Part shown: one piece after another, positions 1-9,478 of the stretch
How the letters are laid out: the number at the start of each line of letters is the position of its first letter
How positions within the stretch are numbered: the stretch's first letter is position 1
Source of the DNA: Stutzerimonas kunmingensis
Lineage (GTDB): Bacteria; Pseudomonadota; Gammaproteobacteria; Pseudomonadales; Pseudomonadaceae
DNA length: 64,000 nt
Assembly: GCF_002929225.1 (NCBI RefSeq)
Contig: NZ_PISM01000019.1
Span: forward strand, 1 to 64,000
Reading direction: 5' to 3'
Translations under genes and position numbers: made by a program
The notes under the pieces: model-generated
What the model saw: only the letters and a program-made list of their open reading frames with translations
Told to the model about the DNA's origin: nothing
The model's database searches: none

Positions 1-593
1 AAGCTCGCAGCGGCTAAAAACCAAGAAATGAGCGGGTGATCGGGCGGGTTTTGATCGATTTGCCGCTTTCAAAATCGGCAAGGGCTGAAGTCGGTCAAAA
101 AACAGGCGGCTTTTTCAGACCTTCCTTAGATAGTCTTGAGTCTTCTCTTATAGCCCAGGGTATATACATGCTTTGGGCTTTTAATTGTTCAATCTCCTTC
201 TAATTAATTTAAAAAGTTTCAATTCTAACCAATTGAAGCATTGTTTTTCCCTTTTTCCCTTTTTCCCTTTTTCCCTTTTTCCCTTTTTCCCTTTTTCCCT
301 TCTTCCCTTCCGCCTCGCAAATTTTTTTGTCTGCTTCCTGCATCCACTTACCCGGATCGCTCTTGGATCGGCCGAGTACGTTTAATCATCGTGGAAAGAG
401 GATAGATAAAATTCCTACTATAAATGCCCGCTTCTGGCCGGTGCCGTAATTCAGTGACCGCTTGACGTATACCCTAACCTGACACCCCGAAACGCAGCGA
501 AAATCTGTCTGGATAGGGTTGGTTATCCAATAATTTGGCATCTGTCTGACTGCCTTTAGGATCTCAGCTATACACAATTTGCTGGGAGGTAGC
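1..593. other. Noncoding, relatively AT-rich lead-in to the resolvase gene
   Basis: I see no convincing gene here. The stretch is visibly richer in A and T than the chromosomal core and contains the 8-bp tandem repeat listed separately. The last part (about 386-593) should hold the resolvase promoter and any recombination (res) site. I could not recognise res subsites or the terminal inverted repeat of a known Tn3 or Tn5053 type transposon, so the left end of the mobile unit is undefined and may lie outside the window. Confidence 0.5.
244..307. repeat. Tandem repeat, 8-bp unit TTTTTCCC, seven perfect copies plus one imperfect
   Basis: Seven exact copies of TTTTTCCC run from 244 to 299, and a variant copy TTCTTCCC occupies 300-307. 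The opposite strand is a pure purine run of GGG blocks separated by five A residues. This matches the usual G-quadruplex pattern of four or more GGG tracts with loops of one to seven bases. The tract is also a polypurine mirror repeat. It lies about 290 bp upstream of the resolvase start. The repeat is directly visible; any structural or regulatory role is inference. Confidence 0.9.
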
Positions 594-1154
594 ATGCACG
601 GACAACGCATTGGTTACATACGGGTCAGTACGCTCGATCAGAACCCGGATCGTCAACTGGAAGGCGTTCAGGTAAGCAAGGTGTTCATCGACAAAGCTTC
701 CGGCAAAGACACCCAGCGTCCGCAGCTTGAAGCGTTGCTCAGTTACGTTCGTGAGGGCGACACTTTGGTCGTGCATAGCATGGACCGGTTAGCCCGTAAC
801 CTCGATGACTTGCGGCGCATGGTGCATCACCTCACCGGGCGGGGAGTGCGCATTGAGTTCGTGAAGGAATCGATGGCGTTTACTGGGGAAGATTCGCCAA
901 TGGCTAACCTGCTGCTATCGGTCATGGGGGCTTTCGCGGAATTCGAGCGGGCACTGATTCGTGAGCGGCAGCTAGAGGGTATTTCCCTGGCGAAACTGCG
1001 CGGCGTCTATCGAGGGAGGAAAAAAGCGCTGAGCGACAGCAGGATCCAAGAGCTGAGGCACCGCGTTGAAGCCCGTGAGCCAAAAGCTGCTCTGGCACGC
1101 GAGTTCGGCATCAGCCGAGCCACCCTCTATGAGTATCTGCGGGCTCCGGCGTAG
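594..1154 (+). CDS. Serine recombinase (resolvase/invertase family)
   Basis: A 186-residue site-specific recombinase of the small serine family, close to the 180-200 residues usual for TnpR/TniR/Hin proteins. The catalytic domain opens with GYIRVST, whose serine is the nucleophile. It continues through a conserved HSMDRLARN block and a GAFAEFERALIRER segment leading into the long E helix. The C-terminal DNA-binding helix-turn-helix contains AALAREFGISRATLYEYL. I chose the ATG at 594 because GGGAGG sits five bases upstream; a TTG at 579 is in frame but lacks such a site. No transposase is visible nearby, so this may be an orphan left by an incomplete transposon. The final 50 bp and the downstream sequence recur at 11618-11715. 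Confidence 0.9.
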   Translation: MHGQRIGYIRVSTLDQNPDRQLEGVQVSKVFIDKASGKDTQRPQLEALLSYVREGDTLVVHSMDRLARNLDDLRRMVHHLTGRGVRIEFVKESMAFTGEDSPMANLLLSVMGAFAEFERALIRERQLEGISLAKLRGVYRGRKKALSDSRIQELRHRVEAREPKAALAREFGISRATLYEYLRAPA

Positions 1155-1210
1155 CGAATACAACCTTATCCCTGGTAGGGAAAAGCTTCCCATCCAGGGG
1201 AAGAGCTTCA
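1106..1210 (+). repeat. Direct repeat, left copy: resolvase 3' end and downstream flank
   Basis: This segment covers the last codons of the resolvase gene, its stop and about 55 bp beyond it. It matches 11618-11715 in the same orientation. The match includes CGGCATCAG, the codons for YEYL, a GGCGTAG stop and an identical CCTGGTAGGGAAAAGCTTCC block. The two copies are 10.5 kb apart and bracket the efflux locus, pagL and the coiled-coil gene. The similarity is seen directly; the interpretation as a mobile-unit boundary is inference. Confidence 0.8.
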
Positions 1211-1505
1211 AACCCCCTCCATCTCAATGCCATTCTCGTCCAGCCAGCTCTTAAGCTGGGCGTAAATGGGTGTGGCGCGTTTTAGGTACAGGCCAACGCA
1301 TAGAACCGTATAGAAACGTATAGCGGTTTAAATCAATCATTTTCCTGCAGCGTTTAGAGGCATCACCGCAGCTTGCGCTTGCGTGCGCCAGACAGTTTCG
1401 CTGCATACCATGCCCTTTCGAGATGCGCCGCCGACAGACCTCAATTACGTTGAACACTCTATCTAGTTCAAGACGTGGCTGGCGGCAGGTAAGAACTCCG
1501 CTCCC
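1155..1505. other. Intergenic stretch between resolvase and TetR-type gene, possible gene remnant
   Basis: This 350-bp gap separates the resolvase from the convergent TetR-type gene. Beyond the repeat-matching part (to about 1210) I see no complete gene. On the minus strand, about 1212-1329 is open and ends in a stop with the peptide ATPIYAQLKSWLDENGIEM. It has no start and looks like the tail of a broken mobile-element protein, but I cannot name the family. No clear terminator was found between the two converging genes. Confidence 0.35.
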
Positions 1506-2147
1506 TCATGAGTTCGGGAAATTTTCTGATGCCACAGACACTTTTAACAAATGTTCAGGTGGCGACTTGATCAGACATAGCAGTGATTCGAGCACAGAAC
1601 GTATTAGCGACTCTTTGTTCTCTGGCTGTTGCAGGCACTCATATAAAAGACCGCTGATAGCGCTTTGAAATAGCGCCTCGACCATTTCAAGATTTATGTC
1701 TGGAGAAATTTCTCCATTTCTAGAAGCGGACTCGAGGATGACTGCAATTTGCCGCATGAACTGCTTGCGGAGCCGTGTTAAGCCGTTCCAAATGATTCCG
1801 CATTCGCCTGTAGGTCCTTGAAGGAACATGATGCTCGAGAGCTTTCGAGCCGTGTCGTCGCCAATCGTATTCAGCAGAACGCGCGCCAGCCACGTCCATG
1901 CGTTGTCAAGGCAGGCATTGCGAGGCACCGGCTGTCGAAGCGGAATCGACAACTCGTCGAACAGCGCGTTCAAGATGGCGTGCTTGTCCTTGAAATGCCA
2001 ATAGACCGCACCGCGTGTGACGCCCGCCATCTTGGCCACCGTCGCCAACGCGGCGTTATCGACCCCCTCATCCCAGAACACTTCATTGGCAGCCATGAGA
2101 ATCTTGCGTCGGGTCAGCTCCGCTTCAGCGGCGGTTCGTCTGGCCAT
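1506..2147 (-). CDS. TetR-family regulator of the efflux locus (TtgW/SrpR-like)
   Basis: A 213-residue TetR-family protein. The N-terminal helix-turn-helix is canonical for pump regulators (TRRKILMAANEVF, then VAKMAGVTRGAVYWHF). The C-terminal ligand/dimer domain is more divergent. The gene starts 11 bp after the IclR-type gene on the same strand, so the two are probably cotranscribed, with a GAGAGG ribosome-binding site before the ATG at 2147. From memory, SrpR of P. putida S12 is also a 213-residue protein that antagonises the repressor SrpS, whereas TtgW of strain DOT-T1E is a shortened, largely inactive relative. This copy is full length, so an antirepressor role is reasonable but inferred. 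The gene looks less GC-rich than its neighbours. Confidence 0.8.
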   Translation of the reverse strand: MARRTAAEAELTRRKILMAANEVFWDEGVDNAALATVAKMAGVTRGAVYWHFKDKHAILNALFDELSIPLRQPVPRNACLDNAWTWLARVLLNTIGDDTARKLSSIMFLQGPTGECGIIWNGLTRLRKQFMRQIAVILESASRNGEISPDINLEMVEALFQSAISGLLYECLQQPENKESLIRSVLESLLCLIKSPPEHLLKVSVASENFPNS

Positions 2148-2158
2148 GCTTTCGCCTC

Positions 2159-2944
2159 TCAGGATGTATGCGTGGCGCGCCGACCGATCGCCCGCTCGAC
2201 GCTCTGCTGGCAGCGACGCAGCGCCTGCTGAAATGGCTCACGTCGAGTCACTAGTCGCGCTGTCGGTCCGACGATTGCGATCGAGTACCGACCCAAATAG
2301 GTTTCCAGCGTGATCGCAAACGAGCTGAGTCCTTCAATCAGCTCGCCATGCTCTTCGGCAACGGCGCCCTCAGCGATCTGGCCGAGCTGCTCAAGCAGCG
2401 TAATCCGGTCAGGCGTGCATGGAGTTACGATCGGCAACGGGTCGGGCAGCAGCTGTTGCAGCCACTCATCGGCCAGGACCGCCAGCAGCGCCTTGCCGCT
2501 CGCAGTCGCGTAGGCCGGCGCCTTGATACCAATGGGAAACACGACACGTAGCTCACGCTCGGCCACGACGCGGTCGACCACGTAGGCTTTCGCGCCGACC
2601 AGCGTGCTGACGCAAACCGACTCGCCCAACTGCTCAGAGAGCTCAAGCATGTAGGGCTTGAGCAACGTGATGATGTCCGTCTGGGTCTGGCTGATCAACT
2701 GCCCGAGTGCCGGCCCCAGGCGGAAGCCGCCACTGGGGCCAAGGGTCTCGACCAGGTACTCGGCCTCCAGCGCGGTGATGATGCGCTGCACCGTGGAGCG
2801 GGGCAGGTCGACGATCTGCGCGATGGCGGCCAGGCTCAGTCCCTGGGGGTTGTCGCCCAGGGCCCGCATGATCGCTCCTGCGCGGGCGATTACCTGAATA
2901 CCGTTGTGCCGGCCGGCTTCAGCGGCCTGGTCTGTCTGTGTCAT
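2159..2944 (-). CDS. ttgV: IclR-family repressor of the RND efflux operon (TtgV/SrpS-like)
   Basis: A 261-residue IclR-family regulator, matching TtgV/SrpS (about 259 residues). The N-terminal winged helix spans roughly residues 15-80 (IARAGAIMRALGDNPQGLSL, then AAIAQIVDLPRSTVQRIITAL). The C-terminal effector domain includes the typical YATASGKALLA segment. In the characterised systems this protein binds operators between itself and the pump operon and is released by aromatic solvents and alcohols. Here it is divergent from the pump genes with a 213-bp gap, close to what I recall for DOT-T1E. AAGAGGAC precedes the ATG. The family assignment is strong; ttgV rather than srpS is a naming choice from recall. 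Confidence 0.87.
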   Translation of the reverse strand: MTQTDQAAEAGRHNGIQVIARAGAIMRALGDNPQGLSLAAIAQIVDLPRSTVQRIITALEAEYLVETLGPSGGFRLGPALGQLISQTQTDIITLLKPYMLELSEQLGESVCVSTLVGAKAYVVDRVVAERELRVVFPIGIKAPAYATASGKALLAVLADEWLQQLLPDPLPIVTPCTPDRITLLEQLGQIAEGAVAEEHGELIEGLSSFAITLETYLGRYSIAIVGPTARLVTRREPFQQALRRCQQSVERAIGRRATHTS

Positions 2945-3157
2945 GGCGTCCTCTTAATGTAATGCGCCCACTTGGGTTGGGGGCATTTTCCAGCAGCCTC
3001 GCAAGAGTGAACAGGCATTCTTTAACGCTGCGGACCGGAGTTGCCAGTGCTTTGTTCAGGCCTGTTACATATTCCGAACTGTCTCTACTGAATCGCATAG
3101 TGATACACTGGACTGCTATATGGTACAGACTTTGTGCATTTGAGGGAGAGGCAACAG
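2945..3157. promoter_or_regulatory. Divergent promoter/operator region between the ttgV-like and ttgG-like genes
   Basis: The 213-bp gap must carry both divergent promoters. In characterised ttgV/srpS systems the IclR repressor binds here and blocks both directions. The right half (about 3060-3125) is more AT-rich and includes TATATGG and GATACACT stretches that could serve as -10 elements for the pump operon. I could not fix the exact promoter or operator by eye. The regulatory role follows from gene arrangement and family knowledge, not from a recognised operator sequence. Confidence 0.6.
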
Positions 3158-4306
3158 GTGAATCACCGAAAAGCTAAATCGCGCGTATGGCATTCCATTC
3201 CGCTGGCGGCACTGCTGCTGGCCGGCTGCGTGGAGTCGGACAAGGCGCAAACCGCAGCGCCGCCGCCGGAAGTGGGGGTCTATCGGGTCGAGGCACAGGC
3301 GTTGACGCTGACCACCGATCTGCCTGGGCGCACCAGCGCCTACCGCATCGCCGAGGTCAGGCCGCAGGTAACCGGTATCCTCCAGCAGCGCCTGTTCACC
3401 GAAGGCACGGAAGTCAAGAAGGGCCAGCAGCTGTACCAAATCGATCCGCGCACCTACGAGGCGCGACTGGCGCGCGCCGAGGCCAACCTGACCACTGCCG
3501 AGAACCTAGCCCAGCGCTATGAACGGTTGCTTAAGACCAGCGCGGTTAGCCGCCAGCAATACGATGACGCCATGGCTGCGTGGAAGCAGGCTCAGGCCGA
3601 GGTGCAGGTCGCGCGCATTGACGTGCAGTACACCAAGGTGCTGGCGCCGATCTCCGGGCGCATCGGCCGTTCGGCCGTCACCGAGGGCGCGCTGGTCACC
3701 AATGGCCAGGTGCAGGAGCTGGCGACCGTTACCCAGCTCGATCCGATCTACGTCGACGTCAACCAGCCAATCACCAACCTGCTCGGCCTGCGTCGCGCAT
3801 TGGAATCAGGTCGCCTGCAAAGTTCTGGAGATAACCAGGCCGACGTCAGTCTGACGCTGGACGATGGTAGCGCCTACCGGCTGCCGGGCACCCTGAAGTT
3901 CTCCGAGGTCAGTGTCGACCCGACCACCGGCTCGGTGACCCTGCGCGCCGAGTTCCCCAACCCGGACCGCAAGTTGTTGCCGGGCATGTTCGTGCATGCG
4001 CTGCTCAAGGAAGGCACCCAGCAGGATGCGCTGCTGGTGCCGCAGCAGGCTGTGAGCCGCGATACACGCGGCGTTCCCAGCGTCTGGGTGGTCAAGCAGG
4101 ACAACAGCGTCGAGAAGCGCGAAGTCGAGACCCTGCGCACCGTCGGTAATGCTTGGCTGATCGGCAAGGGCCTCGCCGACGGCGAACGTGTGATCACCGA
4201 AGGCACCCAGCACGCCCGCAGTGGCGTCACGGTAAAGCCGGTGGAGGCCAGCAACGTCCATCTGGTTTCCGAGTTTGGCGAGCCCACTGCCGCCACGGCC
4301 CACTGA
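3158..4306 (+). CDS. ttgG: RND efflux periplasmic adaptor (membrane fusion) lipoprotein
   Basis: Periplasmic adaptor linking the inner-membrane RND pump to the outer-membrane channel; about 382 residues, as usual for MexA/AcrA/TtgG. The N-terminus is a lipoprotein signal ending in LLLAGC, with lipidated Cys at about residue 24. Then come the lipoyl/hairpin segments (EVRPQVTGILQ, then a coiled coil rich in Ala and Glu, then VLAPISGRIGRS) and the beta-barrel and membrane-proximal domains. I chose GTG at 3158, preceded by GGGAGAGG; an upstream GTG at 3134 is in frame but has no good site. The gene is first of three and is followed after 14 bp by the pump gene. It could equally be called srpA; substrates are inferred from the regulators. 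Confidence 0.9.
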   Translation: MNHRKAKSRVWHSIPLAALLLAGCVESDKAQTAAPPPEVGVYRVEAQALTLTTDLPGRTSAYRIAEVRPQVTGILQQRLFTEGTEVKKGQQLYQIDPRTYEARLARAEANLTTAENLAQRYERLLKTSAVSRQQYDDAMAAWKQAQAEVQVARIDVQYTKVLAPISGRIGRSAVTEGALVTNGQVQELATVTQLDPIYVDVNQPITNLLGLRRALESGRLQSSGDNQADVSLTLDDGSAYRLPGTLKFSEVSVDPTTGSVTLRAEFPNPDRKLLPGMFVHALLKEGTQQDALLVPQQAVSRDTRGVPSVWVVKQDNSVEKREVETLRTVGNAWLIGKGLADGERVITEGTQHARSGVTVKPVEASNVHLVSEFGEPTAATAH

Positions 4307-4320
4307 GGAGCTAGACGTTC

Positions 4321-7300
4321 ATGTCCCGTTTTTTCATCGACCGGCCGATCTTCGCCTGGGTGCTGGCCATTGTCGCCATGCTCGCCGGCGCGTTGTCGCT
4401 GGTGAAGATGCCCATCAGCCAGTATCCCAACATCGCCGCCCCGGCCGTCGCCATCGCTGTGTCCTATCCCGGCGCCTCGGCGCAGACCGTGCAGGACACC
4501 GTGGTGCAGGTGATCGAGCAGCAACTCAGCGGCCTCGACGGCTTCCGCTACATGTCCGCCGAAAGCGCCTCCGACGGCAGCATGACCATCATCGTGACCT
4601 TCGAGCAGGGCACCGACCCGGATATCGCCCAGGTCCAGGTGCAGAACAAACTGCAGCTGGCTACACCCAGGCTGCCTGAGGAAGTGCAGCGCCAAGGGCT
4701 GCGCGTGGTGAAGTACCAGCAGAACTTCTTCCTGATCATCGGGCTGGCGGACAGCACCGGCAAGATGAGCAACTTCGACCTCGGCAACGTGATCGCTTCG
4801 CAGTTGCAGGACCCGATTTCGCGCATCGACGGCGTGGGTGACTACATGTTGTTCGGCTCACCCAATGCCATGCGCATCTGGCTTGATCCGGCCAAGCTCA
4901 ACAGTTACCAGCTGACTCCAGGCGATGTTGCCGACGCTATCCGCGAGCAGAACGTACAGGTCTCCTCCGGCCAGCTCGGCGGTTTGCCGACCCGCACCGG
5001 TGTGCAGCTCAACGCCACGGTGCTGGGTAAGACTCGCATGACCACTCCTGCCGAATTCGAGGAGATCCTGGTCAAGGTCAAAACCGACGGCTCGCAGATC
5101 CGCGTCAAGGACGTGGCTGAGGTCGCGCTGGGTGCCGACAACTTCTCTATCTCGAGTACCCATAACGGCAAGCCTTCGGCCGGCCTGGCCCTGCGTCTGG
5201 CCTCCGGCGGTAACCTGCTTGAAACCGTAGAAGCCGTGAAGGCCGAGATGGAGAAGCAGAAAGTCTATCTGCCCGAAGGCATCGAGGTGATCTATCCCTA
5301 CGACACCACGCCAGTGGTGGAGGCCTCGATCAGTTCGGTGATCCACACCATCATCGAAGCGGTGGTGCTGGTCTTTTTGGTGATGTACCTGTTCCTGCAG
5401 AACTTCCGCGCCACGCTGATTCCGACCCTGGCGGTGCCGGTGGTGCTGCTCGGCGCCTTCGCGCTGCTGCCCTACTTCGGCATCAGTATCAACGTGCTGA
5501 CCATGTACGCCATGGTATTGGCCATCGGCCTGCTGGTGGACGACGCCATCGTGGTGGTGGAAAACGTCGAGCGCCTGATGCATGAGGAAGGGCTGACACC
5601 ACTGGAAGCCACGCGCAAATCCATGGGGCAGATCCAGGGTGCGCTGGTGGGTATCGGCTTGGTGCTCTCGGCAGTGTTCGTGCCCATGGCCTTCTTTGGC
5701 GGCTCGGCAGGCATCATCTACAAGCAGTTCGCCGTGACGATCGTGCTCTGCATGAGCCTCTCGGTACTGGTGGCACTGATCTTCACCCCGGCGCTGTGCG
5801 CCACCCTCCTGAAGAAGCCCAAGGGCGATGCCCATCACGAGAAAAAAGGCTTCTTCGGCTGGTTCAACCGCATCTTCGACCGCGGCACCAACCGCTTCGA
5901 GCGCGGCGTGGGCGGCATGCTCAAGCATCGCGGCCGCTACCTGCTGGCGTTCGTGCTGATCACCGCCGGCACTGGCTACCTGTTCACCCAGATTCCCAAG
6001 GCGTTCCTGCCCAACGAGGACCAGGGGTTGATGATGGTGGAGGTGCGGATGCCGGTGAACTCGTCCGCCGAGCGCACCGAAGCGGTCCTCACCCAGGTGC
6101 AGGACTACCTGAAGAGCGAGGAAGACGAGCTGATCGAGCACGTGCTGAACGTCAACGGCTTCAACTTCGCCGGCCGCGGGCAGAACTCGGGCCTCAGCCT
6201 GGTCATGCTCAAGGACTGGGACCAGCGCTCGGCCGAGGGCCAAGACGTGTTCAGCATCGCCGAGCGCGCCAACGCCCACTTCGCTCAGGTCAAGGACGCC
6301 ACCGTCATGGCCTTCGTGCCGCCGGCGATCCTGGAAATGGGTAACGCCATGGGCTTCAACCTGTATCTGCAGGACAACGCCGGCCTCGGCCACGAAGCAT
6401 TGATGGACGCACGCAACCAGTTCTTGCAGTTGACCAACGAGCATCCGCATCTGCGTGCGGTGCGCCCCAACGGCAAGGACGACGAGCCGCAGTTCCAGGT
6501 CAATATCAATGACGAGAAAGCCCGCGCCCTGCAGGTCAGCATCGCCTCGATCAACGAAACCATGAGCGCGGCCTGGGGTTCGATGTACGTCAACGACTTC
6601 ATCGACCAGGGCCGGGTCAAGCGTGTCTACATCCAGGGCCAAGACGATTCGCGCATCTCGCCGGAAGACTTCGGCAAGTGGTACGTGCGCAATACCCTCG
6701 GTGAGATGGTGCCCTTCTCGGCCTTCGCCACCGGCGAGTGGGTGTTTGGCTCGCCGAAGCTGGAACGCTACGGCGGCATCTCTTCGCTGGCAATCCTCGG
6801 CGAGCCGGCACCCGGCTACAGCACCGGCGACGCCATGGTCGCCATCGCCGAGATTATGAAGGAACTGCCCCCCGGCATTGGCCTGAGCTACACCGGCCTG
6901 TCCTACGAGGAAATCCAGACCGGTGACCAGGCGCCCATGCTTTATGCGCTGACTGTGCTAATCGTGTTCCTCTGCCTGGCTGCACTTTATGAAAGCTGGT
7001 CGGTACCGGTGTCGGTGATGATGGTGGTTCCGCTGGGCATTCTCGGCGCGGTACTTGCCACGCTAATGCGTGAACTGAACGCCGACGTCTACTTCCAGAT
7101 TGGCCTGATGACCACGGTCGGCCTGTCGGCGAAGAACGCCATCCTCATCGTCGAGTTCGCCAAGGATTTGTATGAGAAGGAAGGCATGCCGCTGGTCGAT
7201 GCTGCCGTTCATGCGGCCAGGCTGCGGCTGCGACCGATCGTCATGACTTCCTTGGCCTTTACCTTCGGTGTATTGCCCATGGCTCTGGCCAGTGGCGCCG

Positions 7301-7461
7301 GTGCCGGCAGCCAGCACTCGGTCGCTACCGGCGTGGTCGGCGGGATGATCACCGCCACGGTGCTCGCGGTGTTCTTCGTGCCGCTGTTCTATGTGGTGGT
7401 GGTCAAGTTGTTCGAAGGCCGCAAGAAGGCTCAGGCCGATGGCGAAGGAGAATCCGCATGA
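4321..7461 (+). CDS. ttgH: RND efflux pump, inner-membrane transporter (TtgH/SrpB-like)
   Basis: A 1046-residue HAE1-family RND proton/drug antiporter, the normal length for AcrB/MexB/TtgH. It starts [14 protein letters not shown]. The proton-relay residues are visible: Asp407 and Asp408 in [13 protein letters not shown] and Lys938 in [13 protein letters not shown], aligning with AcrB Asp407/Asp408/Lys940. Two large periplasmic loops follow TM1 and TM7 as expected. The gene overlaps the start of the outer-membrane factor gene by four bases (ATGA), showing translational coupling. With TtgV/TtgW-type regulators it is most likely an organic-solvent and antibiotic pump. No frameshift or missing key residue is apparent. 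Confidence 0.93.
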   Translation: MSRFFIDRPIFAWVLAIVAMLAGALSLVKMPISQYPNIAAPAVAIAVSYPGASAQTVQDTVVQVIEQQLSGLDGFRYMSAESASDGSMTIIVTFEQGTDPDIAQVQVQNKLQLATPRLPEEVQRQGLRVVKYQQNFFLIIGLADSTGKMSNFDLGNVIASQLQDPISRIDGVGDYMLFGSPNAMRIWLDPAKLNSYQLTPGDVADAIREQNVQVSSGQLGGLPTRTGVQLNATVLGKTRMTTPAEFEEILVKVKTDGSQIRVKDVAEVALGADNFSISSTHNGKPSAGLALRLASGGNLLETVEAVKAEMEKQKVYLPEGIEVIYPYDTTPVVEASISSVIHTIIEAVVLVFLVMYLFLQNFRATLIPTLAVPVVLLGAFALLPYFGISINVLTMYAMVLAIGLLVDDAIVVVENVERLMHEEGLTPLEATRKSMGQIQGALVGIGLVLSAVFVPMAFFGGSAGIIYKQFAVTIVLCMSLSVLVALIFTPALCATLLKKPKGDAHHEKKGFFGWFNRIFDRGTNRFERGVGGMLKHRGRYLLAFVLITAGTGYLFTQIPKAFLPNEDQGLMMVEVRMPVNSSAERTEAVLTQVQDYLKSEEDELIEHVLNVNGFNFAGRGQNSGLSLVMLKDWDQRSAEGQDVFSIAERANAHFAQVKDATVMAFVPPAILEMGNAMGFNLYLQDNAGLGHEALMDARNQFLQLTNEHPHLRAVRPNGKDDEPQFQVNINDEKARALQVSIASINETMSAAWGSMYVNDFIDQGRVKRVYIQGQDDSRISPEDFGKWYVRNTLGEMVPFSAFATGEWVFGSPKLERYGGISSLAILGEPAPGYSTGDAMVAIAEIMKELPPGIGLSYTGLSYEEIQTGDQAPMLYALTVLIVFLCLAALYESWSVPVSVMMVVPLGILGAVLATLMRELNADVYFQIGLMTTVGLSAKNAILIVEFAKDLYEKEGMPLVDAAVHAARLRLRPIVMTSLAFTFGVLPMALASGAGAGSQHSVATGVVGGMITATVLAVFFVPLFYVVVVKLFEGRKKAQADGEGESA

Positions 7462-8888
7462 GACTCAAGCATCTGACCGTCGCGATGACGCTGGCGCTGT
7501 CCGGCTGCAGCCTGATTCCGGACTACCAGCGCCCGGACATGCCGGTGCAGGCGCAGTGGCCGGAAGGCGCGGCCTATGATCAGGGCGTGTCGGCGAGCAC
7601 CACTGCCACGGAGCTGGGTTGGCGGCAGTTCTTCGTCGATCCGACCCTGCAACGCCTGATCGGCCTCTCGCTGGAAAACAACCGCGACCTGCGTCAGGCG
7701 GCGCTCAACGTCGAAGCCTACCGCGCGCAATACCGCATCAGCCGCTCCGACCTGTTCCCCAGCATCGGCATCGACGGCAGCGGCCAGCGCCAGCGTCTGC
7801 CGGCCGACCTGGCGAACACCGGCGAGGCGGGTATCGCCAGCCAGTACGGTGTAACGCTTGGCGTCAGTGCCTACGAGCTGGACTTCTTCGGTCGCCTGCG
7901 CAGCCTGGAGGAAGGCGCGCTGGCGCGCTACCTGGCAACCGAGGAGGCGCAACGCAGCGTGCAGATCGGGCTGGTCAGCGAGGTCGCGATGGCCTACCTG
8001 ACCTGGCGCACCGATCAGGGCCTGCTGGAGCTGACCCACGACACGCTCTACAGCTATGGCAAAAGCCTGAGCCTGGTGCAGGCCGCCCACGACGTTGGCA
8101 CGGCATCGGCATTGGATGTGCGTCAGGCCCGCAGCCTGGTGGAGCAGGCGCGCGTGCAGTTCGCCCGCTATTCGCGCCTGGTCGCGCAGGATGCCAACCT
8201 GCTGCGCCTGTTGCTCGGCACCGAGCTGCCGGCCGATATCACGGATGAACCCGGCAGTGATCGCATGTTCGCAGAATTGCCGGTGGGCATGCCGGCCGAC
8301 CTGCTGCTACGCCGCCCGGATATCATCGCAGCCGAGTTTCGCCTGCATGCGGCCAACGCCAACATTGGCGCAGCACGCGCGGCGTTCTTCCCGAGCATCC
8401 GCCTGACAGCCGCCGCCGGCACCCTGAGCGGTGAGCTAGACGGCCTGTTCGAGGGCGGTTCGGGCACCTGGAGTTTCATGCCACAGATCAACATCCCGAT
8501 CTTCACCGCCGGCCGGCTCAAGGCCAACCTCGATTACGCCGAGGTGCAGAAGGACATCAACATCGCCGAGTACGAACAGACCATCCAGACCGCATTCCGC
8601 GAAGTCGCCGATGGCCTGGCCGCACGCGGCACCTTCGAAGAACAGCTGCAGGCCCAGGCCGACCTGACCACTACCACCCAGGAATACCTGGAACTGGCGC
8701 AGCAGCGCTATGACGAGGGTGTCGACAACTACTTGGCCGTGCTCGATGCGCAACGCGAACTGTTCTCTGCCCAGCAACAGCTGCTCAGCGACCGACTGCT
8801 GCAGCTCAACAGCGAGGTGCAGCTGTTCCGAGCGCTCGGCGGCGGATGGACGGAGAACATCGCGCACCGCGACGAGTCCGCGCAATAA
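7458..8888 (+). CDS. ttgI: RND efflux outer-membrane channel lipoprotein (TtgI/SrpC-like)
   Basis: A 476-residue outer-membrane factor of the NodT/OprM type. The N-terminus is a lipoprotein signal with LSGC (Cys17). The two tandem outer-membrane efflux repeats are apparent, including [18 protein letters not shown] in the first half and [18 protein letters not shown] in the second. It forms the trimeric exit duct for the adaptor and pump encoded just upstream. It overlaps the pump gene by four bases and a GAAGGAGAA stretch precedes the ATG, so all three genes form one operon. Confidence 0.92.
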   Translation: MRLKHLTVAMTLALSGCSLIPDYQRPDMPVQAQWPEGAAYDQGVSASTTATELGWRQFFVDPTLQRLIGLSLENNRDLRQAALNVEAYRAQYRISRSDLFPSIGIDGSGQRQRLPADLANTGEAGIASQYGVTLGVSAYELDFFGRLRSLEEGALARYLATEEAQRSVQIGLVSEVAMAYLTWRTDQGLLELTHDTLYSYGKSLSLVQAAHDVGTASALDVRQARSLVEQARVQFARYSRLVAQDANLLRLLLGTELPADITDEPGSDRMFAELPVGMPADLLLRRPDIIAAEFRLHAANANIGAARAAFFPSIRLTAAAGTLSGELDGLFEGGSGTWSFMPQINIPIFTAGRLKANLDYAEVQKDINIAEYEQTIQTAFREVADGLAARGTFEEQLQAQADLTTTTQEYLELAQQRYDEGVDNYLAVLDAQRELFSAQQQLLSDRLLQLNSEVQLFRALGGGWTENIAHRDESAQ

Positions 8889-8889
8889 A

Positions 8890-8915
8890 AAGGCGGTCGG
8901 CGTTACGCCGGCCGC
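8890..8915 (+). terminator. Hairpin after the efflux operon
   Basis: Just after the ttgI-like stop codon an imperfect GC-rich hairpin is formed by GCGGTCGGCG and CGCCGGCCGC. It lacks a strong T-run, so it may be a weak terminator or an RNA-stabilising structure. It separates the efflux operon from the pagL-like gene, which starts about 45 bp later with its own ribosome-binding site. Confidence 0.4.
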
Positions 8916-8959
8916 TATGACAACGTTTGATTGTTTTGGAAAGCCAGAGGAGAGAAAGC

Positions 8960-9478
8960 ATGAAAATCCGCTTCGCACTGTCGTTGGCAATCGCACTTCT
9001 TACCGGCACAGCCACCGCTGGCGCCGCCGAGTTTTCCGGCGCGCTGGGCATGACCGGTCAAGGTGACATGAGCTACCGCGCCGGCCTGGCGTTCGACTGG
9101 GACAAGACCTGGCTGAACAGCGGTACCGGCCAGCTAACCGGCTATTGGGACGCCGCCTATACCTACTGGGAGGGCGGTGACGACTACAGCGGTGCGCACT
9201 CGCTGTCCTTCGCCCCGGTGTTCGTCTATGAGTTCAGCGGCTTCAAATACACGCCCTTCTTCGAAGCCGGGATTGGCGTGGCATTCTTCTCCAAGACCGA
9301 TGTCGGCGAGCAGCAATTGGGGTCCTCGTTCAACTTCGAAGACCGCATCGGCGCCGGCCTGAAGCTGCCGCACGAGCAAAAGGTCGGCATACGCGCCATC
9401 CATTATTCCAATGCCGGCATCAAACAGCCGAACGACGGAATCGAATCCTACTCATTGTTCTACAACAAAGCCTTCTGA
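8960..9478 (+). CDS. pagL: PagL-like lipid A 3-O-deacylase (acyloxyacyl hydrolase)
   Basis: A 172-residue outer-membrane beta-barrel enzyme. A signal peptide of about 20-24 residues (IRFALSLAIALLTGTATA) precedes alternating barrel strands rich in Tyr, Trp and Gly. The C-terminus carries the PagL catalytic triad: His148 and Ser150 in AIHYSNAG and Glu162 in GIESYSLFY. It ends in an aromatic residue typical of BAM substrates. PagL removes the 3-position acyl chain from lipid A, changing outer-membrane permeability and endotoxicity. I chose the ATG at 8960 because AGGAGAG precedes it. The gene follows the solvent pump within the same repeat-bracketed module; a link between membrane remodelling and solvent tolerance is inference. 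Confidence 0.87.
   Translation: MKIRFALSLAIALLTGTATAGAAEFSGALGMTGQGDMSYRAGLAFDWDKTWLNSGTGQLTGYWDAAYTYWEGGDDYSGAHSLSFAPVFVYEFSGFKYTPFFEAGIGVAFFSKTDVGEQQLGSSFNFEDRIGAGLKLPHEQKVGIRAIHYSNAGIKQPNDGIESYSLFYNKAF

Noticed and set aside
244..307. Tandem repeat considered as a CRISPR array
   Set aside because: Units are 8 bp without spacers, so this is a microsatellite, not a CRISPR.
185..385. Plus-strand open frame of 66 codons through the TTTTTCCC repeat
   Set aside because: Its product is a Phe/Pro/Leu/Ser run created by the microsatellite, with no ribosome-binding site.
1..593. Terminal inverted repeat of a Tn3 or Tn5053 family transposon near the resolvase
   Set aside because: I compared by eye with remembered Tn3/Tn21/Tn5053 ends and found no convincing match on either side of the resolvase.
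4858..6642. Long minus-strand open frame (594 codons) opposite the RND pump gene
   Set aside because: It is a shadow of the high-GC pump gene: His/Gln/Val-rich composition, no domain, and the plus-strand gene has complete family motifs.
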